A stretch of 64,000 bases of DNA from Candidatus Omnitrophota bacterium (lineage in GTDB: Bacteria > Hinthialibacterota > Hinthialibacteria > Hinthialibacterales > Hinthialibacteraceae), in assembly GCA_016934335.1 (NCBI GenBank), contig JAFGTC010000305.1, forward strand, positions 1 through 64,000, given 5' to 3'. The translations under genes were made by a program, and so were the position numbers. Each line of letters opens with the position of its first letter. Position 1 is the first letter of the stretch. Below the pieces are notes generated by a model. The model searched no databases, was not told where the DNA came from, and saw only the letters and a program-made list of their open reading frames with translations. Below, in pieces: positions 36,291 through 46,067 of this stretch.

Positions 36291-36416
36291 ATAATAACAA
36301 GGAGGCGCGGAGTTGACATGCCGGCGAGAATGAAAGACGCGCTTTCAAATGATCTATTCAATCGCCAAAAAAATTGGTATAAATAAGGACCGTGTTTGGA
36401 TTGAAAGGATGATGCC

Positions 36417-37691
36417 ATGTCAGAATGTTCCCGCAGACGTTTTTTGAAGACGACCGGGGCGCTTTCAACATCGCTTCTGCTTTGCGATGCATCGAAAGCG
36501 GCGCCCAACGAGCGAATCCGGCATGCCGTGATTGGAGCCGGCGGTCAAGGAGGCAATCACTGTGAACGATTCTCTCAGCTGACTGACCTCTGTGAAGTGG
36601 CGGCTGTATGCGACGTCGATCCGAAGCGCCTTGCCGAAAAAGCGGATCGTCTTCCCAACAGCGATCGGGTTGCTCGCTATGACGACTATCGCCGTATTCT
36701 CGACGATGATTCGATCGAGGCGGTCAGCATCGCAACGCCCGATCATTGGCACGCCAAGATCGCAGTCGAAGCGGTTTTGGCAGGGAAGCATGTATATGTA
36801 GAGAAGCCCTGCAGCCATAATTTCGAGGAAGGTCGGATTCTGGCGGAGGCGGCTGCCAAATATAGCAAATGCGTTCAACACGGCACGCAGTATCGCAGCG
36901 GAGCGGATATGAAAGACGTGGTCCGATTCCTGCAGGGAGGGGAATTAGGCCGAATTCGACTGGCCAAGGCGATCAATCATCAGTTTCGCGGGCCGATTGG
37001 CCGCGCTCCAATCAGCGAACCTCCTGAGGGAGTGAATTACGATCTCTGGCTGGGGCCGGCGCCTGTCCATGGCTTCACGAAAAACCGCTGGCATTACAAC
37101 TGGCATTGGTTCTGGGATTATGGCACGGGGGACATCGGCAATGACGGTACGCATCAGATTGATGTAGCGCGATGGGGATTGGGCGTGGAATTGCCCGACG
37201 CGATCTCGGCGTCGGGCGGGCAGTTATTCTATAACGACGATCATGAAACGCCGGATACGCAGATGGTCGTGTACGAATACGAAAATTGCCACCTTGTCTA
37301 TGAGATGCGTTTATGGACCGATTATAAATTGGAAGGGCACGACAATGGCGTCGTTTTTTATGGAGATGACGGTAAATTGGAAATCGGGCGGGATGGATGC
37401 ATTGTGACGCATATCGGCGAGGCGCCCAAAAAAATCGGCGGCGGCTCGGATATAAATCAGAACATGCGCAATTTTATGGAATGCGTAAAAGCGAATTCGC
37501 CGCAAAAATTGAATGCCCCCATTCGAGAGGGCTTTTTATCCGCTTCGTTATGTCATTTTGGAAACATAGGCGTTCGAGTCGGCCGAAAATTATTGTTCGA
37601 TCAAAACAAAATGCAATTTATCGATGATGCTGATGCAAACAAACTATTAACCAGACAATACCGGCAAGGCTTCGAATTTCCATCCGTTTAA
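36417..37691 (+). CDS. Gfo/Idh/MocA family oxidoreductase, Tat signal
   Basis: 'SRRRFLKTTGALSTSLLLC'; 'IRHAVIGAGGQGGNH'; 'ATPDHWHAKIAVEAVLAGKHVYVEKPCSHNFEEGR'. Confidence 0.95.
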   Translation: MSECSRRRFLKTTGALSTSLLLCDASKAAPNERIRHAVIGAGGQGGNHCERFSQLTDLCEVAAVCDVDPKRLAEKADRLPNSDRVARYDDYRRILDDDSIEAVSIATPDHWHAKIAVEAVLAGKHVYVEKPCSHNFEEGRILAEAAAKYSKCVQHGTQYRSGADMKDVVRFLQGGELGRIRLAKAINHQFRGPIGRAPISEPPEGVNYDLWLGPAPVHGFTKNRWHYNWHWFWDYGTGDIGNDGTHQIDVARWGLGVELPDAISASGGQLFYNDDHETPDTQMVVYEYENCHLVYEMRLWTDYKLEGHDNGVVFYGDDGKLEIGRDGCIVTHIGEAPKKIGGGSDINQNMRNFMECVKANSPQKLNAPIREGFLSASLCHFGNIGVRVGRKLLFDQNKMQFIDDADANKLLTRQYRQGFEFPSV

Positions 37692-37710
37692 TATCGAAGG
37701 AGAACGAGAG

Positions 37711-38727
37711 ATGAAGCAGCGGCGAAAAAGATTCTTGACGTTCGACAATCTATTTTTTTTATGGATTGGTTTGATTGTATTTGTTGTAAGTGTTGTAGAA
37801 ATTCATGGAGAAGAGAACGCGCAGGGCATTCCTCCCATGCCGGAGGGCTATGCGAATGAAACGCTGCTTAAAACGGCGATTTTACTCAAGCAAATCGAAT
37901 TGATCGATCCCAAAAATGTTCCCGTTCCCGAAACCGTCATCGAGGAAGTGAATATCGAATATGGAAAAGCGGGAGACAAGTCTTTGCAGTTGGATTTGTA
38001 CCGTCCCAAGCAATCCGAGAACTCGTCGCCGGCCGTCATCTTCATTCATGGAGGCGCTTGGAAGAGCGGGAAACGGCAGGATATGAAGTTTTACACAGTC
38101 CATTTTGCCGAGCGGGGATATGCCTGTGCAACGGTTTCATATCGTTTATCCAAAGAAGCCCTGTTTCCGGCGGCGGTTCAAGACGTGAAATGCGCCGTGC
38201 GTTGGATGCGCGCCAACGCCCCAAAATACAATATCGATCCTGAGCGCATCGCCGTTTCGGGCAATTCCGCCGGCGGCCATCTTTCCATGATGATCGGATA
38301 TTCGTCCGACATCCCCGAACTGGAAGGGGAGGGAGGCCATGCGGGCGTAAGCAGCCGCGTGCAAGCCGTGATTAATTTTTATGGCCCGGTCGATTTGACT
38401 ACCGATTTCGCCAAAAAACAGGGCGTCGTTGCTGATTTTTTGGGTAAGACGTACGAAGAAGATCCCCGGCTGTACGCCTTCGCTTCTCCCTTGACGCATT
38501 TAACCAGAGACGATCCGCCGACGTTGATTTTCCATGGGACGATCGACAGCACCGTTCCCATCAAGCAGGCGGACATGCTTGAACAAAAACTGCAGTCGCT
38601 GGGAATCGACTATGTGTATGACAAATTTGTAGGTTGGCCGCATACGATGGATTTAGCGAAAGCCGTCAATGATCGCTGCCAATATCAGATGGTTCAGTTT
38701 TTAGAAAAACATTTGCAGAAGAAATAA
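37711..38727 (+). CDS. Alpha/beta hydrolase (esterase/lipase-like, BD-FAE-like)
   Basis: 'PAVIFIHGGAWKSGKRQD', nucleophile 'VSGNSAGGHLSMM', 'PPTLIFHGTIDSTVPIKQADML', 'GWPHTMDL'. Confidence 0.92.
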   Translation: MKQRRKRFLTFDNLFFLWIGLIVFVVSVVEIHGEENAQGIPPMPEGYANETLLKTAILLKQIELIDPKNVPVPETVIEEVNIEYGKAGDKSLQLDLYRPKQSENSSPAVIFIHGGAWKSGKRQDMKFYTVHFAERGYACATVSYRLSKEALFPAAVQDVKCAVRWMRANAPKYNIDPERIAVSGNSAGGHLSMMIGYSSDIPELEGEGGHAGVSSRVQAVINFYGPVDLTTDFAKKQGVVADFLGKTYEEDPRLYAFASPLTHLTRDDPPTLIFHGTIDSTVPIKQADMLEQKLQSLGIDYVYDKFVGWPHTMDLAKAVNDRCQYQMVQFLEKHLQKK

Positions 38728-38758
38728 TCCGGATATCTTGTTAAAGGATTCTGAATTG

Positions 38759-39709
38759 ATGCTTAAAACATGGAAATTTCTTATTATCGGTCTTTTAGTA
38801 TTGAGCGGATTGATTGTGCATTCTCCGGCGAATGGTGATCCGCTTGTGCGTTTTCAAAAAGAGAATAGTACGATGCGGATCTCCATCGGCGGCGACTATT
38901 TTGGCTCTTACGTTTATCAAGACGATAAAATTCTCCGCCCCTATTTCTGCGACTTGCATGCGCCGGGGGGGATTCGAGTCACGCGAAACCACCCTCCAGT
39001 AGAGGGCGTTGACCGCACCGATCACGATGAGATGCATCCTGGATTATGGATGGCGTTTGGAGATATTAACGGCTCGGATTTCTGGCGTAACAAAGCGCGC
39101 GTAAAATTTCTGCGCTTCATTCGCGAGCCTCAGGATGATGAGGTGGGAGCATTCAGCGTGGAGAATCAATATCTTGCCTCTGATGGAATCGAACAATGTC
39201 GAGAAATCTGTGAAATAAAGATACAACCCTATATGGATGGGCGCTTGATTTCTTGGCGCTCTCAATTTTTTTCGGAGATGCATGATGTTTATTTTGGCGA
39301 CCAGGAAGAGATGGGATTGGGCGTGCGCGTCCATACTCCTATGGCGGCGGATCATGGCGGAAGAATTTTAAATAGCCTCGGGCAAATCAATGAAAAAGAA
39401 GCCTGGGGGAAGCAGGCGGAATGGTGCGATTATAGTGGGCAGGTCGATGGAAAATGGGCGGGGGTGACTTTGATTCCATCTCCGCACAACTTTCGAACCT
39501 GCTGGTTTCATGCGCGGGATTATGGATTTGTCGCCGCCAATCCCTTCGGGCGCAATGCATTTACAAAGGGAGAAAAAAGCAAAGTCCTTGTGAAAAAAGG
39601 AGAGCGCTTCGAACTGGTTTATCTCGTGTTTATTCATTGCGGGGATCAAAAGGATGACATCGATTTGAGCGCAGTTTACGAAAAACTCCGAACGGTTTTC
39701 GACGATTAA
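38759..39709 (+). CDS. DUF6807/PmoA-like family protein
   Basis: 'MRISIGGDYFGSYVYQDDKILRPYFCDLHAPGGIRVTRNHPPVEGVDRTDHDEMHPGLWMAFGDINGSDFW', characteristic of this family (from memory). Confidence 0.75.
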   Translation: MLKTWKFLIIGLLVLSGLIVHSPANGDPLVRFQKENSTMRISIGGDYFGSYVYQDDKILRPYFCDLHAPGGIRVTRNHPPVEGVDRTDHDEMHPGLWMAFGDINGSDFWRNKARVKFLRFIREPQDDEVGAFSVENQYLASDGIEQCREICEIKIQPYMDGRLISWRSQFFSEMHDVYFGDQEEMGLGVRVHTPMAADHGGRILNSLGQINEKEAWGKQAEWCDYSGQVDGKWAGVTLIPSPHNFRTCWFHARDYGFVAANPFGRNAFTKGEKSKVLVKKGERFELVYLVFIHCGDQKDDIDLSAVYEKLRTVFDD

Positions 39710-39801
39710 ATAGACGACGCTTCCGGGCGACAATCGCGCCTGGCGCGCAGCCGGTTCGTTGTGCGATGAAAAAGTTGGTTATATTGCGTTAAACGGTTCG
39801 A

Positions 39802-40944
39802 TTATTCCTTATTGTTTTCGGGATTAACCTTGCTCACGATCATTTTCAACGAGGCGTTTTTAGAATTTGGAGCGGATTGAAGGACATCGTCTTCCGTGAA
39901 CCGAGCCATGAGAATTTCCCTGTGGTTCGTGCGCGAGTAATCATAGATGATGCGAATGGCGCCGTCGCTTCCTTGCTGGCCGTCCGGATAGGAGACGCCT
40001 TCTCTTTCGTCGAGCAGCAATCCGCCTTTCCATGTTTTGCCGTCATCCTCAGAAAGAAACGCCGTCAGATGAGAACGGCCGGTTTTCTCTTGGAGCGGCC
40101 CATGCTTGACAAGCAGCAGACTTCCCGATTCCAGTCTCCGGATAAAGAATCGAGCCGATGGATGTTGAAACGGAGACGGCTTTAGAGGACTCCAGGTTCG
40201 TCCTCGATCAGTGGAAAAACTCTCTCCAATTCCGTATGAAGTGCGAAGCAATAACCACAATGATTGATCGTTTCTCTCTACAATCATGTGTTCGTCAAAC
40301 ACGCGAACGTCTTTTGGGACATCGCAGGCGCCTCGGATGCTCCAGTTTTGTCCGCTGTCAGTAGAAACGACAACCTTGGCGCTGTTGTCGGTTTTTCTCC
40401 ACGTAGAGGCCGGCAGGATCCACTCTCCGGTGGAAAGAACGACTGGTTTTCCCATCATGACTCCATCGGTAAGGCGGCGAGGAGCGGACCAAGTTGGGTG
40501 TTCTGCATCAGGATCTTCGGCGATCATCGCCCATACTCCGGCGACCGAGCCGTCGTGTCCGATCGTTTGCGCCCAGAAAGACCAGAGTCTTCCCCTGGGA
40601 TCCACCCAGATTTGCGGATCAAAGGCTCGAACCGGTCCTTCACTGTCTGGATCGATGACATGGGATTCCACCCACGTTATTCCATCATCGGCGCTGGTCG
40701 CTATTGCGACGTAATTGTTCTCATCCTCTCCCGGCGTCTTTCCCGCATACCATGTCGCCCAAAGGCGTCCTTGGGGGGTAATCGCCAAACTTGGAATGCC
40801 TTGAAAAGCTCTTGAGGGCGGAGCGTATTGTTGGTCGGGATAATCGATCACTTGCGGAGGAGCGAGAAATAATTCCTCCGCGTGGATCCATGAAGCAGGA
40901 GCGATCGCCGCCAGAATGAATAACGCGTTAAAAATTCGGTTCAT
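39802..40944 (-). CDS. Secreted BNR/Asp-box sialidase-like protein
   Basis: 'FQGIPSLAITPQGRLWATWYAGKTPGEDENNYV'; Asp boxes 'SADDGITW', 'STDSGQNW', 'STDRGRTW', 'SEDDGKTW'. Confidence 0.88.
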   Translation of the reverse strand: MNRIFNALFILAAIAPASWIHAEELFLAPPQVIDYPDQQYAPPSRAFQGIPSLAITPQGRLWATWYAGKTPGEDENNYVAIATSADDGITWVESHVIDPDSEGPVRAFDPQIWVDPRGRLWSFWAQTIGHDGSVAGVWAMIAEDPDAEHPTWSAPRRLTDGVMMGKPVVLSTGEWILPASTWRKTDNSAKVVVSTDSGQNWSIRGACDVPKDVRVFDEHMIVERNDQSLWLLLRTSYGIGESFSTDRGRTWSPLKPSPFQHPSARFFIRRLESGSLLLVKHGPLQEKTGRSHLTAFLSEDDGKTWKGGLLLDEREGVSYPDGQQGSDGAIRIIYDYSRTNHREILMARFTEDDVLQSAPNSKNASLKMIVSKVNPENNKE

Positions 40945-41225
40945 TTTATCTCTTTGAATCATCTTATTCCTCTGTGGATAAAGGGATTTTTATCGAATTA
41001 TGATATCAAAAATCTCGTCTCACTCGTATGGCTGATCCAAAACAATTTCCAAAAAATCAAAGATCATTAAGATTATTTCGTTGAACATCCTCATCGGGAA
41101 AGGTATTTTCGATCACTGAAAGATTATTCGAAACAAGTGTATAATGCCGCAAATCCACTCTATGCTTTTTGGATTTGTCTTTTGGGAAATGAAAATCATT
41201 TAACCTGTCAATTCAGAATTTCAAA

Positions 41226-42563
41226 ATGGATCCATCAATGAAACAGAATCGTCTAGCCGTTGCTTCATGGTGCATGTATGATTTCGCCAATTCGCCTTTC
41301 ACGACATTGGTCGTAACTTTTATTTTTTCACCCTTTTTCTTGACGGCTATTGTGGGAGATGATGTCCGAGGCACGGAATTGTGGTCAAGAGCGATTACTA
41401 TTACCGCCATTTCGGTTGCTTTTCTTTCTCCAATTCTCGGAGCGATCGCCGACCGGGGAGGCTGCCGGAAACTCTTTTTGCTGTTCTGGACGGGCTTGGC
41501 GATTTTTGGAACCGCCAAATTATTTTGGGTCTTGCCGGGCGATTTTGACGATTCCGGCGCCATGATTCGCTCCGGTCAGATCGGGATGGCGATTTTTTGG
41601 GTGGTTGTCGCCAATATCGCTTACGAAATGGGCTGTGTGTTCTATAACGCCTTTCTCCCGGATATCGCCTCCTCGGATCGCATCGGCCGAATTTCAGGAT
41701 ACGGGTGGGCCGCCGGCTACTTGGGAGGCCTGCTTGCTTTGACGGTTGCGCTGTTTGGATTCGTCTTTCCGGAGCGTCCGTGGTTTGGCGTTTCCAAAGA
41801 GGCCTATGAACATATCCGAGCGACTAATTTGCTGGTCGCCGTTTGGTTTGCCGTATTCAGCATTCCAATTTTTCTTTGGGTGCAAGAGAATCGAATGAAT
41901 TGCGTGCAGGGGCGGGGGAATGTGCTGCGCAGCAGTTTCCGGCAGTTGGCCGGTACTTTCCATGAAATAAAGCGTTACCGGCAAATTATCAAATTGCTTT
42001 TAGCTCGTTTATTTTACAATGACGGATTGATTACTATTTTTACCTTCAGCGGCATTTATGCAACGGGCACGTTCAAATTTACGACGACTGAAATTCTTGT
42101 ATTGGCTATTGCTCTCAATATCGCCGCCGGTTTAGGAGCATTCGCCATGGGCTTTTTGGACGACGTGATCGGTGGAAAGCGCACTATTCAAATCAGCGTG
42201 GTGGGATTGGCTGTCGCGGCGGCTCTGGCGATGATTGCCCCGGGGAAATCATGGATCTGGATCGCGGGAATCCTGGCGGGAATTTTCTCCGGCCCCAATC
42301 AATCCGCCAGCCGTTCTTTAATGGCTCGATTTGTTCCTCCTCAGAAGGAAAATGAATTCTTCGGATTTTTCGCCTTTTCCGGAAAAGCGACCGCTTTTTT
42401 CGGACCGTTCCTGTTCGGCGTTCTGACGGCATGGTTCCAGACCCAGCGGGCCGGAATATTTATCGTAGTGGTTTTCTTTGTGATCGGCGGAGTGATTTTG
42501 CATTTTGTCGATGAAGAAGATGGTTTTCGATTGGCAAAATTGGATCGGTCAATATCACAATAG
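41226..42563 (+). CDS. MFS transporter (UMF1/Atg22-like)
   Basis: 'ASWCMYDFANSPFTTLVVTFIFSPFFLTAIVGD', 'LSPILGAIADRGGCRKLFLLFWTGLAIF', 'GPNQSASRSLMARFVPPQKENEFFGFFAFSGKATAFFGPFLFG'. Confidence 0.93.
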   Translation: MDPSMKQNRLAVASWCMYDFANSPFTTLVVTFIFSPFFLTAIVGDDVRGTELWSRAITITAISVAFLSPILGAIADRGGCRKLFLLFWTGLAIFGTAKLFWVLPGDFDDSGAMIRSGQIGMAIFWVVVANIAYEMGCVFYNAFLPDIASSDRIGRISGYGWAAGYLGGLLALTVALFGFVFPERPWFGVSKEAYEHIRATNLLVAVWFAVFSIPIFLWVQENRMNCVQGRGNVLRSSFRQLAGTFHEIKRYRQIIKLLLARLFYNDGLITIFTFSGIYATGTFKFTTTEILVLAIALNIAAGLGAFAMGFLDDVIGGKRTIQISVVGLAVAAALAMIAPGKSWIWIAGILAGIFSGPNQSASRSLMARFVPPQKENEFFGFFAFSGKATAFFGPFLFGVLTAWFQTQRAGIFIVVVFFVIGGVILHFVDEEDGFRLAKLDRSISQ

Positions 42564-42671
42564 AGGGATTTGTCCTGTTTTCGTATTGCGCATCCTTTGA
42601 TTTCCACTATAGTTATACGTAGATAAATCTGGATAAGTCTGTTTTTTCTGATTTGAATTGCTGTTTCTGGC

Positions 42672-43625
42672 TTGGAAGTCATGTCGAAGGATTATGTAAC
42701 GAAAATTCTCATAGCAGATCGTGATCGCTATTTGATGGGATTGCTGCAGACCAATCTCAAAGAATGGGGTTTCGAAGTTGTTTACGCTTCCAATGAAAGT
42801 GAAGCCCGGCAGATTTTAAGCCAGAAGCATTCACCGCAGCTGGCTGTTTTTGACTTCACTATCGCAACCAGCATGGATGCGATTGATATCTGCCGTCAAA
42901 TCAGCGAAAAAGAGCATGGAGTCTACAAATACATCATTGTTTTAGTAAACGAAGAAAATCAGGAAGATGTTCTGTATTCCATGGATTTTGGACCGGACGA
43001 TTATCTAATCAAGCCTTTCAATATTCATGAATTTCACTTCCGGCTCAATACCGCCCAACGAATCATCCGATTTCAGGAAGATCTGATTCGAGAACGGGAA
43101 AATCTGAAAAAAATGTCCATGCATGATTCCCTGACTCGATTATATAATCGGGCGGCGATCATGGATTTTTATTTGAGAGAACTTTCCCGCTGCCAGCGTC
43201 GAAACAGTTTCTTGAGTTTGTTCATGGTGGACATAGACTATTTCAAGTCAATCAATGATTCTCACGGACATCTTGCGGGAGACGCCGTGCTGCGCGAGGC
43301 GGCCCATAGGATTTCCGACTCGCTGCGCCGCTATGATGCCGTGGGGCGCTATGGGGGCGAAGAATTTTTAGTGATTGTCCCTCATTGCGATCAACTTCAG
43401 GCAAAGCAACTGGCAGAGCGAATACGCACGCGAGTTTCTTCCAAACCTTTTATGATTGAGAAGAAAGAAATCTTCGTAACAATCAGCATTGGCGTTTCCG
43501 CTTGCCAAGGGAGGAATGATTCAACGCCGGAGAAATTGATCCAACTGGCGGATCAGGCGCTTTATGCTGCGAAGAATTCAGGGCGTAATCGCGTTGAACT
43601 GAGCAAGGCCGTTCTGGGCGCCTAA
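42672..43625 (+). CDS. Response regulator with GGDEF (diguanylate cyclase) domain
   Basis: REC-like 'KILIADRDRYLMGLL...LAVFDFTI...DDYLIKPFN'; 'GRYGGEEFLVIV' active site; I-site RRYD five residues upstream of GGEEF. Confidence 0.93.
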   Translation: MEVMSKDYVTKILIADRDRYLMGLLQTNLKEWGFEVVYASNESEARQILSQKHSPQLAVFDFTIATSMDAIDICRQISEKEHGVYKYIIVLVNEENQEDVLYSMDFGPDDYLIKPFNIHEFHFRLNTAQRIIRFQEDLIRERENLKKMSMHDSLTRLYNRAAIMDFYLRELSRCQRRNSFLSLFMVDIDYFKSINDSHGHLAGDAVLREAAHRISDSLRRYDAVGRYGGEEFLVIVPHCDQLQAKQLAERIRTRVSSKPFMIEKKEIFVTISIGVSACQGRNDSTPEKLIQLADQALYAAKNSGRNRVELSKAVLGA

Positions 43626-43711
43626 TCGAATCGATCAGCAAAATCAACCGTCGAGAATTTTTTTCAATCGGATCCGGTTTCTTCAAGCCGTCTTAAATCA
43701 ACCATTTATCT

Positions 43712-45019
43712 ATGTCTTCTTTTTTCTCTATCAGGCTCCAGTCGTTTTTATCGAATCGCTTCATCAAAGATCTCGGTTTGTGCTGTCTCTTTTTTTTCCT
43801 TTTTTATTTTCATCGCGCTCAAGTTTTTTCGGGGGACGGCGCTTTGATCGCGCGCATGACGGAAGGCGGAAAATGGCTGGTTCAAAATGAACTGGCTTCT
43901 CAGGCTATTCTCCAAGGCGCTTATCAACTCTTTTCGCCATGGCGGCTTTCGGCCATGGAAATCATGAATCTTGCTTCCTGTTTAGGGGGGGCGTTGGCCG
44001 TTTGGATCCTGCTACAGTATTCTCGATTATTGAATGCGTCGGTTGGGTGGGCGCTGCTGCTGTTTTTCTCGTCCGGCTTCTCCATCTATACGTGCGGCCA
44101 TACTGAATACTATCCCCTTGTATTGCCCGCCATGCTGTTGTACGGATATCTGAGCGTTCTCTATCTGCGAGGCCGACTTGGGATTACGCTAGTCGCCTTG
44201 ACTTTCCTCGCGGCAGCCGGATTTCATTTCGCTATGCTGATCGCGCTGCCTTCTCTTTTCCTCCTTCCCTGGCTTCGGAAGCGCCGCCGCGATTGGCTTT
44301 CGATAGGAATTTGGCTTATCTTATTGGCCCCTTTATTCTTGATACGCAACAATCCCCAAATATTAGGTCACAAGGCGGCGGGTTTATCGCCGGCATGGAA
44401 TTTTCTCTCTTGGCTTCCCTATGAAGGGATGGATCGGTATTACGCTGTTCTACAGTGGGGGCATTGGGCGGATTGGATGTACGCTTGGGCGATGCGCTCC
44501 TGGATTTTCTGGCCGGCTGTCGTGTGTCTGGTCGCTGTCAACGGACTAAAAACCCTGTTCGATCAAGAACGTTTTTTCCTTCTGATTTATACTCTCTCCT
44601 TTACGATTTGGACGATGCTTTGGCACCCCGACTTGGGCGTCGAAGCCGATTGGGATTTATTCGCGATTGAAGCGGCGCCTTGCCTCATGCTTCTTTTGAC
44701 GTATATCCCGGCAATATCAAAACGAAATTGCTTTTATTACATGCTTCTGGCCTGCTGCATCGTCTCAATAGTAATTAACTATTTGCATATTCGGCAAAAA
44801 ATGGGGGATCATCGTCTCGGGTATGGAGCGATGCAGATAAAAACGCCTGCGCCGATCCAAACATCGTTCACGCTTCGCGGCCTGAATCGCCCCTTATCGA
44901 TGCCGCGAATCCGTGAGGGCGTCTATTCAGCCAAATTAATCGATCAAACGCATCGCTGCGTGTATGAGATGTACATTTGGGTTGATCCCGGAGGGATAAC
45001 CGAGGTGAAAATCGAATGA
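43712..45019 (+). CDS. Polytopic membrane protein of unknown function (GT-C-like topology)
   Basis: Multiple hydrophobic helices, 'GDGALIARMTEGGKWLVQNE' near the N-terminus, 'YTCGHTEYYPLVLPAMLLYGYL'. Confidence 0.65.
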   Translation: MSSFFSIRLQSFLSNRFIKDLGLCCLFFFLFYFHRAQVFSGDGALIARMTEGGKWLVQNELASQAILQGAYQLFSPWRLSAMEIMNLASCLGGALAVWILLQYSRLLNASVGWALLLFFSSGFSIYTCGHTEYYPLVLPAMLLYGYLSVLYLRGRLGITLVALTFLAAAGFHFAMLIALPSLFLLPWLRKRRRDWLSIGIWLILLAPLFLIRNNPQILGHKAAGLSPAWNFLSWLPYEGMDRYYAVLQWGHWADWMYAWAMRSWIFWPAVVCLVAVNGLKTLFDQERFFLLIYTLSFTIWTMLWHPDLGVEADWDLFAIEAAPCLMLLLTYIPAISKRNCFYYMLLACCIVSIVINYLHIRQKMGDHRLGYGAMQIKTPAPIQTSFTLRGLNRPLSMPRIREGVYSAKLIDQTHRCVYEMYIWVDPGGITEVKIE

Positions 45020-45037
45020 TCTTCACATAGAAACTCG

Positions 45038-45074
45038 GATAAGATTCCACCCTCATCCAAAAAAGGATCTTATC
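45038..45074. terminator. Hairpin between convergent genes (GATAAGAT/ATCTTATC stem)
   Basis: 8-bp perfect stem extendable by a T-G and a C-G pair; lies between gene ends at 45019 (+) and 45093 (-). Confidence 0.4.
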
Positions 45075-45092
45075 AAAGAATTTCAATTGTCT

Positions 45093-45908
45093 TTATGTTG
45101 TGTTTTTATGTTGATTTTCCAGAAGAGACTGGGCGTTTTCGCCTAGAATGGATTTCAACTCATCATCGCTAAAACTTAAAGATTTAAGGTAATCGACGTC
45201 TTTTTTTTGATCGGCCCAGGGAGAATCGGTTCCAAACAAAATACGATGTACTCCGTGTTTTCGTACGAGCGCAACAAAATCTTCATCGGGAAAATGGCCA
45301 AGCGAATATGATGTGTCTAAGTAGACGTCCTCGCCGGCCAGATCCTTCGATACTTCTTCCCATTGCTGGAAGCCTCCCATGTGCGCGAGGATGAGCGTAA
45401 GTCGGGGATATTTGTCCTTCAATCGAGCAAAATCAATTGGGGCGCTGTTTATTGTGGGAATGCCGATATCGTACCCGGCGTGAAACAGAACGATCATACG
45501 ATTGGCTTGAAGCGCTTCATATAAAGGGGTAAATCGCGGGTCGTCGGGGCGGCATTGATGATATTCCGGATGAATTTTGACGCCGGGAAAGCCGCGCTCC
45601 GCCAGATCGTCTGCCAACTTCGATAAATCATCGCAGTCGGGATGCACCGCTCCAAAAGATACCAATCGCTCCGATCGAAGGTTTTCAACAAATGTATTGA
45701 TGCTTTGAACCTGGACCGGTTTGGTTGCAACCGGCTGCAGCCAACTTTTGTCGATTCCCGCTTCATCCATGGATTGCAGCAGGCTGGCGCAACGGCCGTC
45801 AATCGCTTCTTGGATGCCGGCCTCCTTCGCCATTTTGGGAACGGCCTTCAAAGCCAACTCGTCGGGGAAAATATGAGTGTGGACGTCAATAATCATTGGA
45901 TTGAACAA
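45093..45908 (-). CDS. Amidohydrolase family (amidohydrolase_2-like) protein
   Basis: 'IIDVHTHIFPDELA', 'GFPGVKIHPEYHQC', 'LILAHMGGFQQWEEV', 'RILFGTDSPWADQ'. Confidence 0.9.
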   Translation of the reverse strand: MFNPMIIDVHTHIFPDELALKAVPKMAKEAGIQEAIDGRCASLLQSMDEAGIDKSWLQPVATKPVQVQSINTFVENLRSERLVSFGAVHPDCDDLSKLADDLAERGFPGVKIHPEYHQCRPDDPRFTPLYEALQANRMIVLFHAGYDIGIPTINSAPIDFARLKDKYPRLTLILAHMGGFQQWEEVSKDLAGEDVYLDTSYSLGHFPDEDFVALVRKHGVHRILFGTDSPWADQKKDVDYLKSLSFSDDELKSILGENAQSLLENQHKNTT

Positions 45909-46067
45909 ATTCTTCTTTCGTTAACGGCTCATAGCCATGCAATGCGTCTTAAAAAAAAGTAATCATAATGAGCAGGTTCTGTAAGGGCGAAAATTGTTTT
46001 TGATGGAAAATCGGGCAAAATATCTCTCAGGATTAGCATGAACAAAAATTTCACCTGGATGCTCCGT

